Positions 17,501 to 23,215 of a stretch of DNA of 64,000 nucleotides are shown one piece after another. Numbering within the stretch: position 1 is the stretch's first letter; every line of letters starts with the position of its first letter. The notes beneath the pieces are model-generated. The model saw only the letters and a list, made by a program, of their open reading frames with translations, made no database searches and was not told the origin of the DNA. The stretch is from Intrasporangiaceae bacterium (GTDB lineage: Bacteria > Actinomycetota > Actinomycetes > Actinomycetales > Dermatophilaceae). A program made the translations under genes and the position numbers. The stretch lies in the NCBI GenBank assembly GCA_021324575.1, contig JAJPIW010000016.1:1-64000 (forward strand), given 5' to 3'.

Positions 17501-18121
17501 ATGGCTCGCCAACGTCGCGCCGAGGAGTGGTGGGACAGCCACCCGGACGTCCTGCGCTGCACGGCTCACTACAAGTCGAACGGGAAGCAGTGCGGCGTCC
17601 AGGCCACGCCGGGCACCAACGTCTGCAACCAGCACGGGGCGCTCATCCCAGCGGTGAGGGAGGCCGCTGCTCGTCGCATCCAGATGTCGGTAGACGACGC
17701 CGTCAAGCGGCTCCACGAGATGCTGGACGACCCGCAGGCACCGCACGCCGTCAAGGCCAAGATCCTGCACGACTTGCTCGACCGGGGAGGGCTCGGCGCG
17801 ACCTCCAAGCACCTGGTCGGGGTCGTCACCCAAGACCCTGTGGAGAAGCTTTTTAAGCAGATCCTCGCTGACCCGGACGGGCTCATGCAGATAAGCGCTG
17901 CGCCTCCCCCGCTCGACCCGGAGTTTGAGGAGTACAACCGAGCCGCCCGCGAGGACGACTACCCATCCGACATCGTGGACGCCGAGGTTGTGGAGGAGCC
18001 CGTGCGGGCTCGACCCGTCATCCCGCCGAGGGCGATATCGGACGGCGAGCACAACACGACGCTGCCGCCGAAGCACATCCGCGACGACCTGGACCGGCTG
18101 GGCATCCCGTGGCGTCCCTGA
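17501..18121 (+). CDS. Probable small terminase subunit-like DNA-binding protein
   Basis: The 206-residue protein opens with a zinc-binding pattern C-x9-C-x10-C-x2-H (RCTAHYKSNGKQC, then NVCNQHGALIPAVREAAARR). A helical region continues to PHAVKAKILHDLLDRGGLG, followed by a polar tail. This arrangement is common in proteins encoded at the start of packaging modules of actinobacterial phages, where they act as small terminase subunits. No large terminase accompanies it, so it might redirect a helper's packaging motor. The ATG is 8 bases after the preceding stop. Confidence 0.5.
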   Translation: MARQRRAEEWWDSHPDVLRCTAHYKSNGKQCGVQATPGTNVCNQHGALIPAVREAAARRIQMSVDDAVKRLHEMLDDPQAPHAVKAKILHDLLDRGGLGATSKHLVGVVTQDPVEKLFKQILADPDGLMQISAAPPPLDPEFEEYNRAAREDDYPSDIVDAEVVEEPVRARPVIPPRAISDGEHNTTLPPKHIRDDLDRLGIPWRP

Positions 18122-18363
18122 CTCTCCGGTCGGCTGGCTACACCCACAAGGCCTGCCCGGTCTGTGGCTGGCGGTTCTTCACATTCGACGGATTGGACGA
18201 GCACTCAGCCGAGTGCCGCACCCAGGAGAACGGTCGTCGGATCGCCGCCCTGAACAACACCCGGCGTCGCCGCTGCGACCAGTGCAGCCTTGTCTCGACC
18301 GTGGCTGGGCTGGGCATCCACCAGAAGGCCACCGGGCACACCGGCTGGACCGAGGCGGCATGA
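18109..18363 (+). CDS. Small protein with two C2H2-type zinc fingers
   Basis: The 84-residue product starts at a GTG inside the end of the terminase-like gene. It holds two finger-like units: CPVCGWRFFTFDGLDEHSAEC (C-x2-C-x12-H-x4-C) and CDQCSLVSTVAGLGIHQKATGH (C-x2-C-x12-H-x5-H), joined by a basic linker with NTRRRR. Tandem classical-looking fingers are uncommon in bacteria but occur in mobile elements. DNA or RNA binding is likely. Its stop overlaps the next start (ATGA). Confidence 0.6.
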   Translation: MASLTLRSAGYTHKACPVCGWRFFTFDGLDEHSAECRTQENGRRIAALNNTRRRRCDQCSLVSTVAGLGIHQKATGHTGWTEAA

Positions 18364-18524
18364 GCCTCGGGACCCTGCTCGCGTGCATCGTCAAGGGCTG
18401 CCCCTGGCGCGGCCCAGACCCCCATGCCTGCCCCATGCACACGCCTACGATGAGCCACGCTTGGGACAAGCAATGGATGCTGCACGGCGGCGTCCCTCGA
18501 CGACACACCAGCCACCGCTCATGA
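18360..18524 (+). CDS. Small Cys/His-rich protein
   Basis: The 54-residue product contains CIVKGCPWRGPDPHACPMHT followed by further His residues, enough to bind one metal ion. It is coupled by ATGA overlap to the zinc-finger gene and ends 30 bases before the convergent secB-like stop. No family is recognised; it could be a third member of a small zinc-protein set. Confidence 0.45.
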   Translation: MSLGTLLACIVKGCPWRGPDPHACPMHTPTMSHAWDKQWMLHGGVPRRHTSHRS

Positions 18525-18554
18525 GTAAGGGCGATTGCCGCTCTGTCTTGGGAG

Positions 18555-19085
18555 CTAGTCGTCTCGGCTCTCGAGGTGCAGACGCATAACTCCTACGTGG
18601 AGAGGTGGAAGGCCCATACGACCGGTCATATCGGCGATGAACTCCCGCGCGTACGGGTAGAGAGCGAACTGGCCTGTCGTCTGGCCAAATGCCGTTAGTT
18701 CCGATTCCGTGAAGGGGTCATCCGGCTGCCGCTCCACCCGAAACAACGCGTTGAGCCTGAAGTCAATGGAGGCGATGTCCTTGGGTACAGACTGTCGACT
18801 TTCAGAGTCGCCAAGGGTTGCCGCTACGTCTTCAGATTCATCCTCGTCGCTTGGGGGGACGACGTCGGATGTCACCGCGAGCGAGTACGTGCCTAGCACC
18901 AGCACGACCTCGTGTTCGCTGCTGTGCTGCACCTGAACGTCTGCATTGAATCGAAACGAGAATTGGCTGTCTCCCTGGTCTGGGACGGAGTCCAAGTCTG
19001 CCTGGACACCCCAAAGGCGGACATCCCGAAGGTCGACGTGGGCCGCAACCCTGGCCGCCTCCTTGCGGGCCGCATCAAGGCTCAT
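18555..19085 (-). CDS. secB: SecB-like chaperone of a TAC toxin-antitoxin system
   Basis: The 176-residue protein has a SecB-type C-terminus: FALYPYAREFIADMTGRMG then LPPLHVGVMRL, matching the SecB pattern in which YPYARE is followed by G-x-PPL. The middle has an acidic insertion (PPSDEDESEDV). In Mycobacterium tuberculosis the third gene of the higBA locus (Rv1957) is such a chaperone: it folds and protects its antitoxin, and the toxin is released when the chaperone is busy. The gene starts 5 bases after the higA stop on the same strand. ATG at 19085 is preferred; the open frame upstream overlaps higA. Confidence 0.8.
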   Translation of the reverse strand: MSLDAARKEAARVAAHVDLRDVRLWGVQADLDSVPDQGDSQFSFRFNADVQVQHSSEHEVVLVLGTYSLAVTSDVVPPSDEDESEDVAATLGDSESRQSVPKDIASIDFRLNALFRVERQPDDPFTESELTAFGQTTGQFALYPYAREFIADMTGRMGLPPLHVGVMRLHLESRDD

Positions 19086-19090
19086 GTTGG

Positions 19091-19567
19091 TCAGGCAGCC
19101 AGACCGAAGTTCGTGCGGTTCGCGTAGGCCGCCGCCCAAGCGACCGACCCGTCGGACGGGGTAGACGAGTCAACTCGGGTCGTTCGACCCGAGTTGCCGC
19201 TCTCGTGGTACTTGGCGACGGGCTGGACCCAATCGCACGCGATGGAGTACTGGATGGAGACGACGCAACGCGCCTCAACAGCGCGCGCGTATCGCTGAAC
19301 CGTGGAGAGGCGCGGGTCACTGCCCTCGTTCTCGAAGCCTGCGACAGTCGACTGTCCGACGCCGATGCGCTCTGCGACCTGCTTCTGAGTGAGACTGCGA
19401 TCCTTCCGACGCTCAATGAGAGCGTCAATGATCTCGTGCCTCTGATTGCTGTCCTCAAACGCGGCACGGTACTGAGGATCCTTGAGAGACTCCTCGATCT
19501 CAGACTCCAGGGAGTCAACGAACAGGTCCTGGGTAGGGGAAGACACACCCCTGTGAGTCGTGCTCAT
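19091..19567 (-). CDS. higA: HigA-type antitoxin with XRE HTH and C-terminal extension
   Basis: The 158-residue protein has an XRE HTH at about residues 50-100 (LTQKQVAERIGVGQSTVAGF). Beyond the HTH lie about 60 extra residues ending in SVAWAAAYANRTNFGLAA, an aromatic-containing hydrophobic tail. In chaperone-dependent antitoxins such a tail (ChAD) makes the antitoxin unstable unless SecB binds, so this extension fits its neighbour. It should neutralise HigB and repress the operon, probably at the palindrome just upstream. AAGGA precedes the ATG. Confidence 0.82.
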   Translation of the reverse strand: MSTTHRGVSSPTQDLFVDSLESEIEESLKDPQYRAAFEDSNQRHEIIDALIERRKDRSLTQKQVAERIGVGQSTVAGFENEGSDPRLSTVQRYARAVEARCVVSIQYSIACDWVQPVAKYHESGNSGRTTRVDSSTPSDGSVAWAAAYANRTNFGLAA

Positions 19568-19756
19568 GAGTCCTTGTCCTTCGACAGATGCAATATTGGC
19601 GGGAGTTGCGTACCCGGTCCGAGTGCCATACGGGTGCAGCGAGAGACCGATCCTGAGTTATCGGTTGCAACCGATACTAGTGCCCAGCGTCGAGTGCATA
19701 CAACCGGTATGGAGGGATCTGTGATGAAGAAGATACGTTGCGGGATGGCTCGAAGC
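19568..19756 (-). promoter_or_regulatory. higB-higA spacer with 18-bp palindromic operator
   Basis: TATCGGTTGCAACCGATA (19659-19676) is a perfect 18-bp palindrome in the spacer between the toxin and antitoxin genes. The same half-site TATCGGT, with the same 4-bp spacing, recurs at 20725-20744 near the right end. A promoter here would let the antitoxin and chaperone be made separately from the toxin. HigA is the only repressor-like protein found in the element and is the likely binder. Confidence 0.6.
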
Positions 19757-20215
19757 TCAGGTCGGGGGCTCTGTACCGAACGTCTTGAGCCAGGCCTTGC
19801 GCCGCGTTACGGCCAGATCCTTCGGGGTTGCGTCTGTGGTCTTCTTGAAGACGTCGAGGGCAACAGCCCACTTGCCCCAACGCATGAAGAGCAGCCGATA
19901 AGGCGTGTTGCCGATGTGTGAGTACCTGAACTCGTAGACACCATCGCCGATGAACTTGATGTTCGCCCCGTCGCGCAGCTCACCCGACTTGTATCGCCGG
20001 CGCATGACGTCAAACTCGGCGCGGACGGCCTTCGGGACCTTACGCTCGTTCTCGTAGTCCTCTTTGGGCTTCGGCCGCGCTGTCGCATTGGCACGCCACC
20101 ACAACCAGCCCACACAGCCAGTGGGCGAAGCGCCCGAGTTGCCGGGCTCGCTCGATCCTGCGGCGGGCTTGGCGGTCCGCTTCGCTGGACGAGTTCTTCG
20201 ACCCCTGTCGGGCAT
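19757..20215 (-). CDS. higB: HigB-type mRNA interferase toxin
   Basis: The product is 152 residues from the ATG with GGAG upstream; the conserved domain begins only at about GWLWWRANATARP, so a later start is possible. It contains NTPYRLLFMRWGKWAVALDV, then FKKTTDATPKDL, then KAWLKTFGTEPP. These match the end of HigB1 of M. tuberculosis (Rv1955), which finishes with a similar RWG, PK, W-F-G-PP pattern. HigB toxins are RelE-fold nucleases that cut mRNA on the ribosome. The order toxin-antitoxin-chaperone is the same as in Mycobacterium. Confidence 0.85.
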   Translation of the reverse strand: MPDRGRRTRPAKRTAKPAAGSSEPGNSGASPTGCVGWLWWRANATARPKPKEDYENERKVPKAVRAEFDVMRRRYKSGELRDGANIKFIGDGVYEFRYSHIGNTPYRLLFMRWGKWAVALDVFKKTTDATPKDLAVTRRKAWLKTFGTEPPT

Positions 20216-20342
20216 CCCCGGGCTCCGGAAAGTAAATGGATAACTACATGGCTGTGACTTGACGGTCAGAAGGCTGAGAGTATCCCGGCCGAGCGCATCA
20301 GCGGTAGCGCAAAGGCGCGAGAAGAACGGCAACCAAAGAACG

Positions 20343-20374
20343 GGCCGGAGCCCCTGGCGATTGGGGTTCCGGCC
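20343..20374 (-). terminator. Terminator between yjzC-like gene and higB
   Basis: A 12-bp stem, GGCCGGAGCCCC with GGGGTTCCGGCC, pairs fully with one G-U. It follows the yjzC-like stop at 20382 on the minus strand and lies upstream of higB, separating the two transcription units. Confidence 0.65.
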
Positions 20375-20381
20375 CGGCCGG

Positions 20382-20552
20382 TCAGCGACCGGACTGATTC
20401 TTGGTGCGATCCACGATCTTCCACGTGGTCCCCTTGGGACCAGGCGGAAGGCGGTGACCCTTGGGCACGGTCACCTCATTGCCACCGCGGGCCGGGCGAT
20501 ACTGCCCGGACGACGGAGCCTTGGTGCCGGGCGTCAGACGCTTGTCAGCCAT
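20382..20552 (-). CDS. YjzC-like small protein
   Basis: The 56-residue product reads MADKRLTPGTKAPSSGQYRP, then an RGG segment with EVTVPKGHRLPPGP, then TTWKIVDRTK. This is the pattern of the YjzC family: PG-x-KAP-x-SGQY, later a KG-x-x-PP-x-P element and a final W-x-x-VD. Function is unknown. The ribosome site GGAGGG is strong. An open frame of 47 codons (ATG at 20699) ends six bases before this ATG and could be a coupled leader. Confidence 0.75.
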   Translation of the reverse strand: MADKRLTPGTKAPSSGQYRPARGGNEVTVPKGHRLPPGPKGTTWKIVDRTKNQSGR

Positions 20553-20892
20553 GGCTCATCCCTCCTTCCCAGACTGGGTCCGGACGGTGGGGCCTTGGTG
20601 AATCGCCCACCAAGTACGTAACCTGTAGGGTCGACTCGCTAACCACAGCAGAGAGGATCCCGGTCCGGGCCAAGACGCCCGCATCCGGGGTCTTTTCATG
20701 TCTGAGATCAGACTACACCACCAAGTATCGGTAATAACCGATACCTGCAGGTCAGAAGGACCGCGTGACGCCGAACGAGGCCCTGACCAGCGAAAATTCC
20801 GTCCAACCAATTCGACCAAGCGTTCGACGTGGGCGTGGCATGGAGACCTCCGGCCTCATGGGCTTACCCAATAACCATGTTGTTTCCTGCCC
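20553..20892 (-). promoter_or_regulatory. Right-end non-coding region with second operator
   Basis: This stretch holds the upstream region of the yjzC-like gene and the right end of the element. GTATCGGTAATAACCGATAC (20725-20744) is a perfect inverted repeat with the same half-site and spacing as the operator upstream of higA. A possible 47-codon leader frame runs from 20699 to 20556. A weak stem followed by TTTT (about 20675-20697) could terminate plus-strand transcripts. No other gene is supported. Confidence 0.45.
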
Positions 20893-20900
20893 GCCTGGGT
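20893..20900 (+). other. attR core
   Basis: GCCTGGGT is repeated here exactly as at the left junction and in the same orientation. To its right the sequence is tadA coding up to the GGTQAG of Walker A; to its left it is element DNA. Confidence 0.75.
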
Positions 20901-21506
20901 CCCGCCGGAGACCAGGATGTTCAGCCCGGCGACGACGGCGGCTTCGAGGAAACGGGCCGCCCCACGCGTCAGTGTGCCGAGCTTGACGAGGTCGTCGAGG
21001 TGGTCGGCCCGGACGACGAACTTGCGAATGTTGACGAACCAGTCCTGGCGGGTGATGTCGGGGATGACGACGTGCAGGCGCGACCCGTCGGGCAGCACGG
21101 CGTCGACGAACGGGCTGGACAGGTCGACCCGACGGCCGGAGGACTTCAGCATCCGCTCGACCAGGTCGCGGACCTCGTCGGCGGTCAGCATGGTCGTGGT
21201 GAGCTCGGCGATGCCGCCGCGGGCCACGAACACCCGGCTCGGCTCGTTGACCCAGATCTCCTCGATGCCCGGGTCGTCGAAGTACTTCTGGAGCGGCCCG
21301 AAGCCGGCCACCTGGTCCCAGACCGCCTTGGCCGCCTCGTCGGGGTTGGCCAGCGTCGGCAGCCCTCCGTGCATCGACCGCTCGTCGTAGTCGGCCACCG
21401 CCTCGTCGACCAGCCGCCGCACGGCGAGCGGCTCGCGAGCGGGGTCCAGCCCGGATCGGCGGATGAGCTCGCGAACCTCGGTCTCGACCGTCGCCACGGC
21501 GTCCAT
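20893..21506 (-). pseudogene. tadA: tadA/cpaF pilus ATPase, N-terminal half (split by the integrated element)
   Basis: The frame starts at ATG 21506 and gives the N-terminal domain of a CpaF/TadA ATPase: VETEVRELIRRSGLDPAREP, then GFGPLQKYFDDPGIEEIWVN and VVIPDITRQDWFVNIRKFV. It ends as VSGGTQAG at the Walker A motif. After the junction the frame runs on for ten element-encoded residues (RKQHGYWVSP) to a stop at 20856, so a truncated 216-residue protein could be made. That product has no nucleotide-binding core. The promoter of the whole tad operon must lie upstream of this half, now 11 kb from the downstream genes. Confidence 0.9.
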
Positions 21507-21790
21507 GTGCGTCCCCCTGCCCTCCAGCAGTTGCGTGTCCCCGCATCAAAGCAGCCGTGTCACCCCCGAAAACGGTTGTCCACAGGCCAGAGGCAGCGTT
21601 TTACCAATCCTTTGAGGAACCTTGACCAACCCCTTGCCGTATGCCGTTCCGTCGGCTCCATCTGCATCACCAGCCCCACAAATCTCGCCAACCACGGTGT
21701 GCCTCACCCGCACCACGAGCGGCCGCGTCTAGCGTGCCGGGAGCAGGCAACGGAGAAGGACCATGACGCGCGTCTGGAGGGATCGACACC
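21507..21790. promoter_or_regulatory. Divergent promoter region of tadA and the beta-propeller gene
   Basis: This 284-base spacer lies between divergently read genes and holds no gene. It includes one GTATGCC copy (about 21638). TTGACC near 21623 is a possible -35 element for the plus strand. GGAGGG at 21777-21782 is the ribosome site of the next gene. Confidence 0.35.
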
Positions 21791-23098
21791 GTGATCGTCA
21801 AACAGGACCCGGTCTTCGTGCGCCGTCGCCGGGTGGCCGCAGCCGGGCTCGCGGCCACTCTCGGCCTCGGAGCGGTCGGCGTCAGCCACCTGTTCGGCGG
21901 TCCCGAGACCGCAGCCCCCACCGCGCACACCGTGCACACAGCGGGGTCGACCGCCACCTCACTCCATGCCCAGCCGGTCGCCGACCGCTCGCCCAGGCCC
22001 ACCGCGACCAACGCCGTCGCCAAGCCCACGACCCCCACACCATCGCCGGCCGCCACCCAGGGCAAGCCGGGGCCGTCGGCCGACACCAGGCTGGTCCGGA
22101 TCCTCCGGCTCACGGGTGACCTGTCGTCCAAGTCGGTCGTGGCGTCCGGCCACGGCCAGGTCTTCGCCCAGAACATGATGTACCAGCACACGATGGCCGT
22201 CTTCGGCGCCGACGGCGCGCACCTGGCGACCATTCCCGACAAGGTCGACCTCGCGGCATACGGCGTCTCCGGTCATCCCGGGACGAGCAAGGGCGCACCC
22301 GTCGAGGCCGCGTTCAGCCCGGACGGGCGGACCGCCTGGGTCTCGAACTACTCCATGTACGGCAAGGACTTCCTCCCCGAGGGTCGCGACGCGTGCACGG
22401 GTCCGGCCGGCGCCTCGCGCAGCTTCCTCTACGCCGTCGACACCACGACGTATGCCGTGCGCTCGGTCGTCCAGGTCGGCACGGTCCCCAAGTACGTCGC
22501 CGTCACCCCGGACGGCAAGCAGGTCCTCGTCACCAACTGGTGCTCGATGGACCTCACCGTCGTGGATGCGGCGACGACCAAGGTCGTGGCCACCATCCCG
22601 GTCGGCGGCCTCCATCCGCGCGGGATCGTCGTCTCGCCGGACAGCCGCACGGCATACGTGGCCGTCATGGGCTCGGACAAGGTCGTGTCAGTTGACCTGA
22701 AGACAAAGGACGTTCGCGTCTTCGCCCACACCGGCCAGGGCCCGCGGCACATCGTCATGTCTCCCGACGCGCGCCTCCTCTACGTGACCAACAACGACTC
22801 CGGCACGGTGACCGAGGTCGACCGCGCCACCGGTCGCGTGCTCCGTACGGTCAAGGTCGGCGCCCAACCGCGCTCGATGGCGATCAGCAGCGACGGCGGC
22901 GCCCTCTACGTCGTCAACTACGCGTCCTCGACGATGATGAAGATCCGGGCGAGCGACCTGAAGATCCTCCAGACCGTGCCCACCGACTCCCTGCCGATCG
23001 GCATCACCTACGAGCCGACCCGCAAGGCCGTCTGGGTGTCCGCCTACAGCGGCTCGATCACCGTCTTCGACGACTCACGGCTCGCGCCGACCACCTGA
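21791..23098 (+). CDS. Secreted YncE-like beta-propeller protein
   Basis: The 435-residue protein starts at GTG with GGAGGG upstream. A twin-arginine-like basic head (RRRRVAAAGLAATLGLGAVG) and Thr/Ala/Pro-rich linker of about 60 residues precede the propeller. At least five blades of the YVTN/YncE type are visible, with repeats such as KYVAVTPDGKQVLVTNW, RGIVVSPDSRTAYVAVMGS, RHIVMSPDARLLYVTNND and RSMAISSDGGALYVVNY. Such proteins are extracytoplasmic and their ligands are mostly unknown. It is divergent from tadA. Confidence 0.75.
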   Translation: MIVKQDPVFVRRRRVAAAGLAATLGLGAVGVSHLFGGPETAAPTAHTVHTAGSTATSLHAQPVADRSPRPTATNAVAKPTTPTPSPAATQGKPGPSADTRLVRILRLTGDLSSKSVVASGHGQVFAQNMMYQHTMAVFGADGAHLATIPDKVDLAAYGVSGHPGTSKGAPVEAAFSPDGRTAWVSNYSMYGKDFLPEGRDACTGPAGASRSFLYAVDTTTYAVRSVVQVGTVPKYVAVTPDGKQVLVTNWCSMDLTVVDAATTKVVATIPVGGLHPRGIVVSPDSRTAYVAVMGSDKVVSVDLKTKDVRVFAHTGQGPRHIVMSPDARLLYVTNNDSGTVTEVDRATGRVLRTVKVGAQPRSMAISSDGGALYVVNYASSTMMKIRASDLKILQTVPTDSLPIGITYEPTRKAVWVSAYSGSITVFDDSRLAPTT

Positions 23099-23215
23099 CC
23101 CGCGGCCCGGGTCCACCCCTCCCGGACGGCTGCGCCGCCGCCCGGATCGGGAGTAGCGTCGCAAGAGCGGTTCGATGACGAGCCCGGACGCCTCGACACG
23201 AGTGGGTGGTCAGCC

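Larger units (their letters stand above)
9840..20900 (+). mobile_element. Integrated phage-satellite-like element with capsid, replicase and TAC module
   Basis: The element of about 11.05 kb is bounded by the 8-bp direct repeat GCCTGGGT and interrupts tadA. Gene order on the plus strand is integrase, three small genes, primase-polymerase, origin-like repeats, small serine recombinase, capsid, Cys-rich protein, terminase-small-like protein and two Cys/His-rich proteins. A minus-strand block holds higB-higA-secB and a yjzC-like gene. No portal, large terminase, protease, tail or lysis gene is seen, so it cannot make a complete phage by itself. The host heptamer GTATGCC occurs only once inside, against roughly one per kb outside, which supports recent arrival from elsewhere. 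Confidence 0.85.

Noticed and set aside
9840-20900. tRNA gene as integration target
   Set aside because: No tRNA-like sequence is present at either junction; the target is the tadA coding sequence, as is common for large serine integrases.
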